DNA from: Alphaproteobacteria bacterium
GTDB lineage: Bacteria; Pseudomonadota; Alphaproteobacteria; Caulobacterales; Caulobacteraceae
DNA: 64,000 bases
Assembly (NCBI GenBank): GCA_018821435.1
Contig: JAHJME010000044.1
Coordinates: 44,171 to 108,170, forward strand
Direction: 5' to 3'
Of the stretch, positions 49,657 to 56,894 are shown piece after piece. How positions within the stretch are numbered: the stretch's first letter is position 1; each line of letters begins with the position of its first letter. The notes beneath the pieces were generated by a model. It saw nothing but the letters and a program-made list of their open reading frames with translations. It was not told the DNA's origin and made no database searches. Both the position numbers and the translations under genes were made by a program.

Positions 49657-50457
49657 TTGAGTCTTCTAGCCAGACTGGCGCCGCATCTTCCCTACGTGCG
49701 CCGATACGCGCGCGCGCTTACCGGCGACCAGACCACCGGCGATCATTATGTGCGCGTGGCCCTCGAGGCCCTCGCCGCCGGGGAACGTACGCTTGCCGAC
49801 AACATGACGCCGCGCGTGGCGCTGTATCATGTCTTCCACGCCATCTGGTGCAGCACGGGCGCGCAGCTCGAAGGCCCGGCCGACGATGATTCGGGCATGG
49901 ACGACGCGACGCGCCGCCTGATGCGCATCGCGCCGCGCTCGCGTCAGGCGTTCCTGCTGACCGCGCTGGAAGGGTTCACCCCCACCGAGGCGGCCCAGAT
50001 CCTCGGCGCCGACTTCAGCGAGGTCGAGACCCTGATCTCCGAGGCCCAGGCCGAGATCGACGCCGAACTGGCTACCGACGTGCTGATCATCGAGGACGAG
50101 CCGGTCATCGCCGCCGACATCGAGGCCCTGGTCACCGAACTGGGCCACACCGTGGTCGACATCGCCGCGACCCGCACCGAAGCGGTCGACGCCGTCGCTC
50201 GCAAGACGCCGGGCCTGGTGCTGGCCGACATCCAGCTGGCCGACGGCTCGTCGGGCATCGACGCCGTGAAGGACATCCTGGCGCGCTACGACGTGCCGGT
50301 GATCTTCATCACCGCCTTCCCGGAGCGCCTGCTGACCGGCGAGCGTCCCGAGCCGACGTTCCTGATCACCAAGCCTTTCCAGCCGGAGACGGTGAAGGCC
50401 GCCATCGGCCAGGCGCTGTTCTTCCATCCGCGCCGGCAGAACAAGCAAGCCGCCTGA
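49657..50457 (+). CDS. phyR: General stress response anti-anti-sigma regulator PhyR
   Basis: 266 aa. The N-terminal ~130 residues mimic an ECF sigma factor (LARLAPHLPYVRRYARALTGDQ, then SRQAFLLTALEGFTPTEAAQILGAD) and the C-terminal receiver has IIEDEP, LVLADIQLADG with the phospho-accepting Asp near residue 190, and ITKPF. When phosphorylated it binds NepR and releases SigT. The TTG start is chosen because GGGAGGGG lies upstream and the length matches known PhyR. Confidence 0.96.
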   Translation: MSLLARLAPHLPYVRRYARALTGDQTTGDHYVRVALEALAAGERTLADNMTPRVALYHVFHAIWCSTGAQLEGPADDDSGMDDATRRLMRIAPRSRQAFLLTALEGFTPTEAAQILGADFSEVETLISEAQAEIDAELATDVLIIEDEPVIAADIEALVTELGHTVVDIAATRTEAVDAVARKTPGLVLADIQLADGSSGIDAVKDILARYDVPVIFITAFPERLLTGERPEPTFLITKPFQPETVKAAIGQALFFHPRRQNKQAA

Positions 50458-50477
50458 TCCACGGCTTGATCCAATAA

Positions 50478-50511
50478 GAAGGGCGCCGCTTTCACAAGCG
50501 GCGCCCTTTTT
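50478..50511 (+). terminator. Rho-independent terminator between phyR and a convergent small gene
   Basis: GGGCGCCGCTT, a TCAC loop and AAGCGGCGCCC are followed by TTTTT; the AATAAGAA flank gives partial use from the other strand. Confidence 0.9.
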
Positions 50512-50533
50512 CGTTGGGGTGCGGTGTGGGCGC

Positions 50534-50779
50534 TTACGGCGCCTTGGCCGGCGGGGTCGGCGAGGCGGGCTCGGGCGCGCCGAAGCCGCGGCCGTCCACG
50601 GTCTCCTGCGCCGTGCCGGCTGGGCCGGCGTCGGCGGATTTCCAGGTCCAGGCGCCGAACATGCCCACGGCGGCCAGCACCGTGCCGATCACCAGCACCC
50701 AGAAGATGTGCTTGCCCCAGCGGCCCTGGCGGGCGCGGGTGGCGTTGAGGACAGGCCTCTCGGTTTCGCGGGACGACAT
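50534..50779 (-). CDS. Small single-pass membrane protein, 81 aa
   Basis: A basic N-terminus (MSSRETERPVLNATRARQGRWG), one TM helix (HIFWVLVIGTVLAAVGMFGAWTW) and a Pro/Ala-rich periplasmic tail ending PPAKAP. Function unknown. AAGGAG precedes the chosen ATG. It follows the 65-aa gene by 13 bases and should share its SigT promoter, hence a stress-induced membrane protein. Confidence 0.8.
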   Translation of the reverse strand: MSSRETERPVLNATRARQGRWGKHIFWVLVIGTVLAAVGMFGAWTWKSADAGPAGTAQETVDGRGFGAPEPASPTPPAKAP

Positions 50780-50792
50780 GCGATCTGTCTCC

Positions 50793-50990
50793 TTACTCGG
50801 ATGGGAAATAGCTGAACGGGCTGGTCCGGGCGGCGCGTTCGCCTTGCGGCGCGGTGACCAGGCCCAGGCCGACGCCCGCAAGCGCCAGCACGGCGGCGCC
50901 CACGACCAGCCGCCGACGGGCGGTCTGGTCACGGACGCTGGGGCTCCGGGAGAGCTTCAGGCCGGTGGTTGCGGTGAAGGAACTGCGCAT
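50793..50990 (-). CDS. Small single-pass membrane protein, 65 aa
   Basis: A cytoplasmic basic segment (LKLSRSPSVRDQTARRR), one TM helix (LVVGAAVLALAGVGLGLV) and a short periplasmic tail ending SPFSYFPSE. AGGAAAGGG lies upstream of the ATG. No function is recognised. First gene of a two-gene unit with an exact GGAAC-N17-CGTT promoter 33 bases upstream. Confidence 0.8.
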   Translation of the reverse strand: MRSSFTATTGLKLSRSPSVRDQTARRRLVVGAAVLALAGVGLGLVTAPQGERAARTSPFSYFPSE

Positions 50991-51022
50991 CGAAGACGCC
51001 CTTTCCTGACGACCGCCCGAGT

Positions 51023-51048
51023 AACGCGCACGGCCAAGCCGGCGTTCC
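51023..51048 (-). promoter_or_regulatory. SigT (EcfG) promoter of the two small membrane protein genes
   Basis: On the minus strand: GGAAC, 17 bases, CGTT. The expected start site is about 20-25 bases before the ATG at 50990, leaving room for the AGGAAAGGG site. Confidence 0.75.
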
Positions 51049-51103
51049 GCGAAGGCCTGAAACGGGCCATCGCCAAGGTTGTTAAAAAATTTCGCGGGGG
51101 CTC

Positions 51104-51128
51104 GGAACGGTTGTCGGACGTCTGTGTT
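51104..51128 (+). promoter_or_regulatory. SigT-type promoter of the putative gsrN small RNA
   Basis: GGAAC, 16 bases, TGTT on the plus strand. No plus-strand coding sequence follows, but a structured C-rich region and a terminator do. Confidence 0.7.
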
Positions 51129-51135
51129 TTATGTC

Positions 51136-51255
51136 TGCGGAGGCGGCGACGCCCCCCCCGACTTGAGGCTGGCGAGCATGCCAGTCTGCCGTCTCCGCAC
51201 CCCCTTTTCTCGATGATGCACACCTCGGCGGACCCTCGGGTCCGCCCTTCTTTTT
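51136..51255 (+). ncRNA. gsrN: Probable general stress response small RNA GsrN
   Basis: An apparent transcript of about 120 bases between a SigT-type promoter and a Rho-independent terminator (GGCGGACCC, TC, GGGTCCGCC, CTTCTTTTT at 51227-51255), in a gap with no coding frame. The 5-prime part folds by pairing GCGGAGGCGGC with GCCGTCTCCGC (51138-51200), exposing a run of eight C (51152-51159), with an inner CTGGC/GCCAG hairpin. GsrN of Caulobacter is a SigT-dependent RNA that uses a C-rich loop to bind targets such as katG mRNA. Location beside phyR, promoter, size and C-run all fit. The 5-prime end is estimated from promoter spacing. Confidence 0.75.
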
Positions 51256-51291
51256 GGGGTGCTTAGGGCGGCGGACCTTGGCTGCGCGCCG

Positions 51292-51738
51292 CTACGTCGG
51301 ATTCGCTAGCTTGAGCGTGATGTCCGCACGGCGGCGGACAGGCCGCACCGCGCCGTCGGCAGCGACGGATCCCGCCTGGCCCACGGCGACGACATCGAAC
51401 TCGGCGGCGGGCAGCCCCGCCTTCTCCAGCGCATCGGCGACCGAGGCGGCGCGCGCCTTCGACAGCTCTAGATTGGCCGCGGGATCGCCGGCCGCGTCGG
51501 CCAAGCCCACGACGCGCACGGCGTCGATCCGGCAGCGCTTGGCCTGCGCCGCCTGGCTCGAGATCACCCGACGCCCTTCGGGAGTCAGGCCGGCTTGGTC
51601 CGGCTCGAAATAGATCGGGATGGTCACGTCCTGACAGGTGGTCGGCGCTCGCACGACCGCGTCGCGCGCCCCCGTCATGGTGGAACAGCCGCCCAGCCCA
51701 ACCAACAGCGCCAGGCTCGTCACGATCGCGGTCTTCAT
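51292..51738 (-). CDS. OmpA-like domain lipoprotein
   Basis: 148 aa. The signal ends in lipobox LGGC, then an OmpA C-terminal-like domain: VTIPIYFEPDQAGLTPEGRRVI, VRVVGLADAAGDPAANLELSKARAASVADAL with the peptidoglycan-contacting Asp/Arg positions, and RRADITLKL. Likely anchors the outer membrane to the wall. GAAGGG precedes the ATG. It is convergent with gsrN, with about 35 bases between. Confidence 0.85.
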   Translation of the reverse strand: MKTAIVTSLALLVGLGGCSTMTGARDAVVRAPTTCQDVTIPIYFEPDQAGLTPEGRRVISSQAAQAKRCRIDAVRVVGLADAAGDPAANLELSKARAASVADALEKAGLPAAEFDVVAVGQAGSVAADGAVRPVRRRADITLKLANPT

Positions 51739-51762
51739 CTGCAGCCCTTCAAAGCGGAAACC

Positions 51763-51796
51763 GAAAAAGGGCGGCCGGAAGGTTGTCCGGCCGCCC
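51763..51796 (-). terminator. Rho-independent terminator of the Gly-zipper lipoprotein gene
   Basis: On the minus strand GGGCGGCCGG, eight bases and CCGGCCGCCC are followed by TTTTTCGG. It separates the Gly-zipper gene from the OmpA-like gene downstream. Confidence 0.85.
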
Positions 51797-51826
51797 CTTT
51801 GTCATACTCCGGTGTCGGAGCCCGCG

Positions 51827-52168
51827 TCAGCGCGGGCTGCCGTTTTCCCAGTAATACCGGCCGCTGCCGGAGTCGTAGTAGTAATAACGACCCGCGCGCT
51901 CATCATAGTATTGGCGACGGTTCGGCGAGGACGCGCCGCAGCCGCCGTCTTCGCGGCAACCCTTCACCGCGCCGACCGTGCCGCCGACAGCGCCGCCGAC
52001 CAAGGCGCCGGTGCCGACGCCGACATCGCCGGAGACGGCGCCGATCGCCGCGCCCGCGAGCGCGCCCAGCGCCGCGCCGCCGGCGGCGTTACGTTCCGTG
52101 TTGCCCGTGGTGGTGCAGGCGCTGGCGAGGATACCGGCGCCGACGAGGGCGATCAGAGGCTTCAACAT
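51827..52168 (-). CDS. Glycine-zipper (YMGG-type) lipoprotein, 113 aa
   Basis: Lipoprotein signal with lipobox LASAC, then a glycine-zipper region (AAGGAALGALAGAAIGAVSGDVGVGTGALVGGAVGG in two parts) expected to embed in the membrane, and a Tyr-rich C-terminus (RRQYYDERAGRYYYYDSGSG, RYYWENGSPR). Such proteins are envelope-stress associated. AGGAGAG precedes the ATG. An exact SigT promoter lies upstream, divergent from the next gene. Confidence 0.85.
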   Translation of the reverse strand: MLKPLIALVGAGILASACTTTGNTERNAAGGAALGALAGAAIGAVSGDVGVGTGALVGGAVGGTVGAVKGCREDGGCGASSPNRRQYYDERAGRYYYYDSGSGRYYWENGSPR

Positions 52169-52279
52169 TGGAATGGCTCTCCTATTAGGGTGTCGCCGGC
52201 CGCCCGCCCGCAGGCGGACCGCCAGATCACTCGGGAGCGCCTCCAACCCATGAGGACCGAGATGCGCTCTGTGGCCGAA

Positions 52280-52304
52280 AACGCATCCGCACCTTCGCAG
52301 TTCC
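52280..52304 (-). promoter_or_regulatory. SigT (EcfG) promoter of the Gly-zipper lipoprotein gene
   Basis: On the minus strand: GGAAC, 16 bases, CGTT, exact. Its -35 box is only four bases from the -35 box of the divergent promoter (GTTCC-GTCC-GGAAC). Confidence 0.75.
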
Positions 52305-52308
52305 GTCC

Positions 52309-52333
52309 GGAACCAAGCCTGTCGCCCCCCGTT
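52309..52333 (+). promoter_or_regulatory. SigT (EcfG) promoter of the 107-aa membrane protein gene
   Basis: GGAAC, 16 bases, CGTT on the plus strand, exact. It lies 33 bases before the GTG start at 52367 and back-to-back with the divergent promoter. Confidence 0.8.
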
Positions 52334-52366
52334 GCAATGAGGGAACACTTCTTGGAGACAGACGCC

Positions 52367-52690
52367 GTGACCTCCTACAGCGACCGCGACACCGAGCGCA
52401 GCGACCTGCGGCAGGCCTATGAGCTGGGCCGCACCGACGCCAGGAAGCAACGCCGACGCCACCCCGTGCTGATGACCTTCACCGTGATCGCCGCCGCGAT
52501 CGGCTTGGTGGTCATGGCGCTGGCCGCCGTGAACGGCTCGTTCAGCGGCGCGGGAACCGTCGTCGACCAGAACCTTGCCACGGCCGCCAACCAGGCCGAA
52601 CCTATGGTTCGCGGCGCTGCTGACCAGGCAGGTCAGGCCGTGCGCGACGTAACCACGACCGACAGGACCAAAGCGCCTGCCATCAACTAA
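52367..52690 (+). CDS. Stress-induced single-pass membrane protein, 107 aa
   Basis: Cytoplasmic acidic/basic N-terminus (SYSDRDTERSDLRQAYELGR, KQRRRHP), one TM helix (VLMTFTVIAAAIGLVVMALAAV) and a periplasmic helix rich in Ala/Gln (ATAANQAEPMVRGAADQAG). The GTG start is set by GGAG nine bases upstream and by the promoter position; longer in-frame starts would lie in or before the promoter. No function is recognised. The end overlaps the likely start of the lipid-kinase-like gene. Confidence 0.75.
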   Translation: MTSYSDRDTERSDLRQAYELGRTDARKQRRRHPVLMTFTVIAAAIGLVVMALAAVNGSFSGAGTVVDQNLATAANQAEPMVRGAADQAGQAVRDVTTTDRTKAPAIN

Positions 52691-53576
52691 GACCGACTCC
52701 GTCGCCCGCCCCCTCCTCGGTAAGGTCGAGGTCGTCGCCAACGTCGCCTCCGGCAGCGTTGGCGCGACCGCGCCCGCCGAACTGGAAAAGCTGCTCGCCG
52801 AATTCGGCGTGACCGCGAACGTCCATGCCCCGCAACCGGGCGAACTGATGCCGCGGCTGAAGGCCAGCGTCGAGGCCGCCCCCGATCTGCTGATCATCCT
52901 GGCCGGCGACGGCACCGCCCGCGCCGCGGCCGAGCTCTGCGGTCCGGACGGACCGATGATCGCGCCGCTGCCCGGCGGGACCATGAACATGCTGCCGCAC
53001 GCGGTGTATGGCGTCCGCCCCTGGCAAGAGGCGCTGCGCCTGATGCTGGAGACCGGCGAGCCGCGCGACCTGGGCGGCGGCTGCATCAACGGCAACCGCT
53101 TCCTGGTGGCCGCGATCCTTGGCTCGCCCGCTCTGCTGGCCCCCGCCCGCGAGGCGGCCCGCAGCGGCAAGCCGAAGCTGGCCTTCCTCCGCGCCAAACG
53201 CGCCTTCACCCGCGCGTTCACCGGCCGGCTTCGCTATTCGCTGGACGGCGGACAGCGCGAGAAGGCCGAGGCCCTGGTGTTGATGTGCCCCATGGCGTCC
53301 AAGGTCATGGACGCGGAGGACGGGATGCTGGAAGCCGCCGCGCTGGATCCGAAGGGCACGGGGGAAATCCTGCGTCTGGGGCTCAACGCCATGGTCCGCG
53401 ACTGGCGCGAGGACCCGGCGGTCGACGATCAGTTCTGCAAGGTCGCCCGGGTCTGGGCGGCGCAGGGCATCCCGGCCCTGCTGGACGGCGAGACCGTGAA
53501 GCTGCCCAGCCTGATCGACGTGCGCTACGACCCGAAAGTCTGCCGCGTGCTCGCCCTGCCGAAGGACGAGACTTGA
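52677..53576 (+). CDS. Diacylglycerol kinase catalytic domain protein (lipid kinase-like)
   Basis: The product has the DAGK start VEVVANVASGSVG, the nucleotide motif LLIILAGDGTARAAA, PLPGGTMNMLPHAV and a C-terminal domain. The first canonical start (GTG 52809) would delete the first strand of the fold, yet the in-frame sequence upstream is clearly coding back to about residue VEVVAN. The only near-start codon before the upstream TAA is CTG at 52677, giving 299 aa and overlapping the previous gene; AGGA lies upstream. So the start is a CTG or is hidden by a sequence error. The family phosphorylates diacylglycerol or sphingoid lipids. Its TGA overlaps the next start. Confidence 0.8.
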   Translation: MPSTKTDSVARPLLGKVEVVANVASGSVGATAPAELEKLLAEFGVTANVHAPQPGELMPRLKASVEAAPDLLIILAGDGTARAAAELCGPDGPMIAPLPGGTMNMLPHAVYGVRPWQEALRLMLETGEPRDLGGGCINGNRFLVAAILGSPALLAPAREAARSGKPKLAFLRAKRAFTRAFTGRLRYSLDGGQREKAEALVLMCPMASKVMDAEDGMLEAAALDPKGTGEILRLGLNAMVRDWREDPAVDDQFCKVARVWAAQGIPALLDGETVKLPSLIDVRYDPKVCRVLALPKDET

Positions 53577-54355
53577 AGGTCCGGCTGGCGCACCTGTCGG
53601 ACATTCATTTCGGCGGCGAGAACAAGGCTGCGGTCGCCGCGGTCGCCGAGCGAATCCGCGCGGGCGGCTTCGACCTGACCATCGTCTCTGGCGACCTGAC
53701 CCGCTACGCCGAGAAGCCCGAGTTCGAGGCGGCCGTCGCCTGGCTGAAGGACCTGCCCCAGCCGCAGTTGATCACGCCCGGCAATCACGACGCGCCGTAC
53801 CTGGCCTGGGCCGAGCGCATCTTCGCGCCGTTTCGCCGCTTCGAGCACTACATGGGCCCGGCGCCGACGCAGAGCTGGCGCCAGGGCGGCGTCGCCGTAC
53901 GCGGGATCAACACCGCCCGTGGCGCCCAGCCCCGCATCAACTGGTCCAAGGGCCAGATCTCGGTGCATCAGGCCAAGCGCGCGGCGGAATGGTTCGAGCC
54001 CACCGACCTGCTACGCATCGTCGTCGTCCATCACCCGCTGATCGAGATGATGGGCGGGCCGATGACGGCGCGGGTCTGGGGCGGAGAACGGGCGGCGGAG
54101 GTCTTCGCCGAGGCCGGCGTGGACATGGTGCTGTCGGGGCACATCCATGCGCCCTTCACCTGGCCCTATCCGCATCGCGACGGGCGGACCTACGCCGTCG
54201 GAGCCGGGACGCTGTCGATCCGTGAGCGGGGCGTGCCCCCCGGCTACAACGAGGTCGAGGTCGAGGGCGGCTGCATTCGCGTCACCGCCCTCGCCTGGAC
54301 GGGCTCCAAGTACGAGCCCTATCGGACCTGGGCGCTGGATCGGCGCCCGGACTGA
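53573..54355 (+). CDS. Calcineurin-like metallophosphoesterase
   Basis: 260 aa. Metal motifs in order: HLSDIHFGG, IVSGDLTR, TPGNHDAPYLAW, VVVHHPLIE and LSGHIHAPF, a full class III phosphodiesterase/phosphatase site. The substrate is unknown (cAMP phosphodiesterase CpdA-like size). TTG start overlaps the stop of the lipid kinase-like gene (TTGA), suggesting linked function in lipid or nucleotide turnover. Confidence 0.92.
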   Translation: MKVRLAHLSDIHFGGENKAAVAAVAERIRAGGFDLTIVSGDLTRYAEKPEFEAAVAWLKDLPQPQLITPGNHDAPYLAWAERIFAPFRRFEHYMGPAPTQSWRQGGVAVRGINTARGAQPRINWSKGQISVHQAKRAAEWFEPTDLLRIVVVHHPLIEMMGGPMTARVWGGERAAEVFAEAGVDMVLSGHIHAPFTWPYPHRDGRTYAVGAGTLSIRERGVPPGYNEVEVEGGCIRVTALAWTGSKYEPYRTWALDRRPD

Positions 54356-54360
54356 ATGGT

Positions 54361-54546
54361 CTAGAGCGGTCCGGGACCGACGCCGCGGCCGCGCACCAGG
54401 TGCATGACCAGCGAGACGACGAACAGGACCAGGAAGACAAAGAACAGGATCTTGGCGATCCCCATCGCGGCGCCGGCCACCGAGGTGAAACCGAGCACGC
54501 CCGCGATCAGGGCGACGACCAGGAAGGTCAGCGCATAACCGAGCAT
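54361..54546 (-). CDS. DUF1328 small membrane protein, 61 aa
   Basis: Two hydrophobic helices (YALTFLVVALIAGVLGF and IAKILFFVFLVLFVVSLVMHL) linked by the conserved TSVAGAAMG, the DUF1328 (YtjA) pattern; ends RGRGVGPGPL. These small proteins are stress-induced in many proteobacteria. CGGAGA precedes the ATG, and an exact SigT promoter lies 44 bases upstream. Confidence 0.9.
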   Translation of the reverse strand: MLGYALTFLVVALIAGVLGFTSVAGAAMGIAKILFFVFLVLFVVSLVMHLVRGRGVGPGPL

Positions 54547-54589
54547 GTCACAATCTCCGTACGCAGGATGAGGTCCCTGCGGCGAAGGC

Positions 54590-54614
54590 AACGCTCTCGC
54601 AGCCTGGCTGTTCC
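54590..54614 (-). promoter_or_regulatory. SigT (EcfG) promoter of the DUF1328 gene
   Basis: On the minus strand: GGAAC, 16 bases, CGTT, exact. Located between the stop of the upstream membrane protein gene and the DUF1328 start. Confidence 0.75.
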
Positions 54615-54616
54615 GG

Positions 54617-55021
54617 CTACTTCGGCGGTCGCGGCGCGTTGTTGCCGGCCAGGAACGAACTGACCAGCGCCATGACCACCGCAGGATTGCGCGCCATGAC
54701 CGTCACCGCCACGGCCGCCGCGCCCACGGCGACGATCGGGTGGGCCTTGGCCAGGGTGATCGCCTTCTCCATCGGCGAGGCCGGCGGCGGCGGCGGAACG
54801 CCGACCTTGGTCTTGGGCGTGGCCTTCCGCGTGGCGACGATGGCGACGACCGCCGCAATCAGCGCGAAGACGCCCGCGACCACCGCCGCGCCGCCCGCCG
54901 GGCCGATGTAGTCGCGCGCCACGGCGTAGAGGGCGAACGAGGCCGCCACCACGCACACGGCCGCGGCCGCCGCCACGGCGGCCACCGCCGCGGCGAGGCT
55001 CAGGATTCGATTGAGGTTCAA
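54617..55021 (-). CDS. Integral membrane protein, 134 aa, unknown function
   Basis: Ala/Val-rich with two N-terminal TM helices, a Pro-rich loop (KVGVPPPPPASP) and one or two C-terminal hydrophobic segments (HPIVAVGAAAVAVTVMARNP). The layout resembles phage-holin-superfamily (DUF1469-like) companions of ElaB/YqjD proteins. Its ATG overlaps the stop of the DUF883-type gene, so both are one operon and may form one membrane complex. Confidence 0.75.
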   Translation of the reverse strand: MNLNRILSLAAAVAAVAAAAAVCVVAASFALYAVARDYIGPAGGAAVVAGVFALIAAVVAIVATRKATPKTKVGVPPPPPASPMEKAITLAKAHPIVAVGAAAVAVTVMARNPAVVMALVSSFLAGNNAPRPPK

Positions 55022-55326
55022 CGCTTGGAGGCGAGCAGCATGCCGATCAGCACCCCGATGCCCAGCGCGGCGCCGGTGGCGGCCAGCGGGCGAGCGCGGA
55101 TCTGATCGCTGGCGAGGCGGGTGGCCTCATCGAGCTGTTCGCCGGCGACGTCGGCATAGACGCGCGATTGCGCGCGCACCTGCTCCAGCGCCTGCTGGAC
55201 GGTGGCCTCGATCCGCTTGGCGGCGTCGGCGATCGCCTTCTGCGCGTCGGCCGTGATCTTGGCAGCCGTGTCGTTGGCCGCGTCGGCGACGTCTTCGGTG
55301 GTCAGTTGGCCGGCCTTGGGGGGCAT
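55018..55326 (-). CDS. DUF883/ElaB/YqjD-type membrane-anchored helical protein
   Basis: 102 aa: a long amphipathic helix (DVADAANDTAAKITADAQKAI, KRIEATVQQALEQVRAQ) and a C-terminal TM anchor (PLAATGAALGIGVLIGMLLAS) ending KR, the layout of YqjD, which tethers ribosomes to the membrane in stationary phase. GGGAGA supports the chosen ATG; 35 upstream codons are discarded. No SigT promoter was found before it. Confidence 0.82.
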   Translation of the reverse strand: MPPKAGQLTTEDVADAANDTAAKITADAQKAIADAAKRIEATVQQALEQVRAQSRVYADVAGEQLDEATRLASDQIRARPLAATGAALGIGVLIGMLLASKR

Positions 55327-55487
55327 GGGGTCGTCTCCCAACGGGTTGGGCTCCTGGGCAGGAGCTAAGCTTTCACGCGATGCAACATAGGTCGTTATCA
55401 GGGGCGCCGCAAAGCCGTCGTGGACGACCACGAAACTTTGCGCTCTTCTCAGTCGCCTAGGCGCACAGGCTTGCCTATGTTGGACCG

Positions 55488-56894
55488 ATGACGCGTGAGC
55501 TAAGCCGCAGCTCTGATCGCGAGCGCCTGGGGGCCGCCCTCCAGGCGGCCGGCCTCGGCGAGTTCGAGTGGGACCTGGCGCGCGGGTGTCTTTCGGTCTC
55601 GACGCGGATGGCCGCCCTCACGGGGCTGCCGGCCGGCGACATCGAGAGCGAAGGCGTGATCGTCCGCAACGCCCATCCCGACGACGCGGCGGCGTTCGTC
55701 GCCCAGCGGGACGCGGCGCTGCATGCGGGCGACACCTTCGACATCCGGTTCCGGTTCATCCGCCCGACCGACCAGAAGCTGATCTGGCTGCGGCTGGCCG
55801 GCGTGGTCACCCGCGACGCGGCGGGCGCCGCCCAGCGCATGACCGGGATCATCGAGGACGTCAGCCAGAACCACCTGGAGGAAGACCAGCGCCAGCAGCT
55901 GATGGCCGAGCTGGACCACCGGGTGAAGAACGTGCTGGCCGCCGTCCAGGCCCTGGCCCAGCAGACCGCCAAGCGCACCGCCTCGCTGCCCGCCTTCCTG
56001 CAGACGTTCGGCGGCCGGCTGAAGGCCATGGCCTCGGCCAACGAACTGCTCACCGCCGCCCGCTGGCGCGGCGCCGCCATCGACCACCTGGCCGCCGCCG
56101 AGCTTGGCGCCATCGCGCCCGGCCAGACCAGCTGGGCGGGGCCGGAACTGTTCCTCACCCCGCGCGCCGCCAACGCCCTGTCCCTGGCCCTGCACGAGCT
56201 GGCCACCAACGCGGTGAAGTTCGGCGCGCTGTCGGTCGAGACCGGCCACGTCGCGCTGAAATGGACCCTGCGTCCCAACGGCGGCTTCGAGCTCACCTGG
56301 ACCGAGAGCGGCGGCCCCACCGTCACCGCCCCGGCCCGCCGCGGCTTCGGCTCCACACTGCTGGAGCAGGTCACCGGGCGCGAGCTGAACGGCGAGACCC
56401 AGGTCGACTATCGTCCCGCCGGCGTCACCGTGCGCCTGCGCGCCGGTCCGCAGGCCGTGGCCGAGCGACCCGAGGTGGTGCCCGAGGCGCCCGTCGCCCG
56501 CGTCACCGAGACCGTCGCCACCTCGCGCGGCCCCGCCAGCCTCAAGGGCGCCCGCGTGCTGATCGTCGAGGACGCCGTCCTTCTGGCCCTGGAGCTGGAG
56601 ACCGGGCTGTCGGAAGCCGGCGCTACGGTGATCGGCCCGGCCTATGAGCTGGAGGAGGCCATGGCGCTGCTGGACCAGCCGATCGACGCGGCCGTGCTGG
56701 ACGCCAACCTCAATGGGCGCTCGGTCACCCCCGTCGCCGAGGCCCTGCACCAGCGCCAGATCCCGTTCGTCTTCGCCACCGGCTACGGCGAGACCGGCGG
56801 CGCCCCCGGAGGCTTCGAGGCGCCGGTGATCCGGAAGCCCTACGACGTGACCCAGGTCGCCGCCGCCGTGGCCGACCTTCTGGCGAATCGTTAG
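55488..56894 (+). CDS. Hybrid HWE histidine kinase with PAS and receiver domains
   Basis: 468 aa. PAS domain (residues ~15-135, with LGEFEWDLARGCLSVSTRMAALTGLP), HWE dimerisation helix MAELDHRVKNVLAAVQALAQQT with the phospho-His, a HATPase with HELATNAVKFGALS (the HWE histidine) and GFGSTLLEQ, then a receiver (VLIVEDAVLLALELE, AVLDANLNG with phospho-Asp, IRKPYD). Soluble. HWE kinases often feed PhyR, and its position in the GSR region makes it a candidate second input (inference). Confidence 0.9.
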   Translation: MTRELSRSSDRERLGAALQAAGLGEFEWDLARGCLSVSTRMAALTGLPAGDIESEGVIVRNAHPDDAAAFVAQRDAALHAGDTFDIRFRFIRPTDQKLIWLRLAGVVTRDAAGAAQRMTGIIEDVSQNHLEEDQRQQLMAELDHRVKNVLAAVQALAQQTAKRTASLPAFLQTFGGRLKAMASANELLTAARWRGAAIDHLAAAELGAIAPGQTSWAGPELFLTPRAANALSLALHELATNAVKFGALSVETGHVALKWTLRPNGGFELTWTESGGPTVTAPARRGFGSTLLEQVTGRELNGETQVDYRPAGVTVRLRAGPQAVAERPEVVPEAPVARVTETVATSRGPASLKGARVLIVEDAVLLALELETGLSEAGATVIGPAYELEEAMALLDQPIDAAVLDANLNGRSVTPVAEALHQRQIPFVFATGYGETGGAPGGFEAPVIRKPYDVTQVAAAVADLLANR

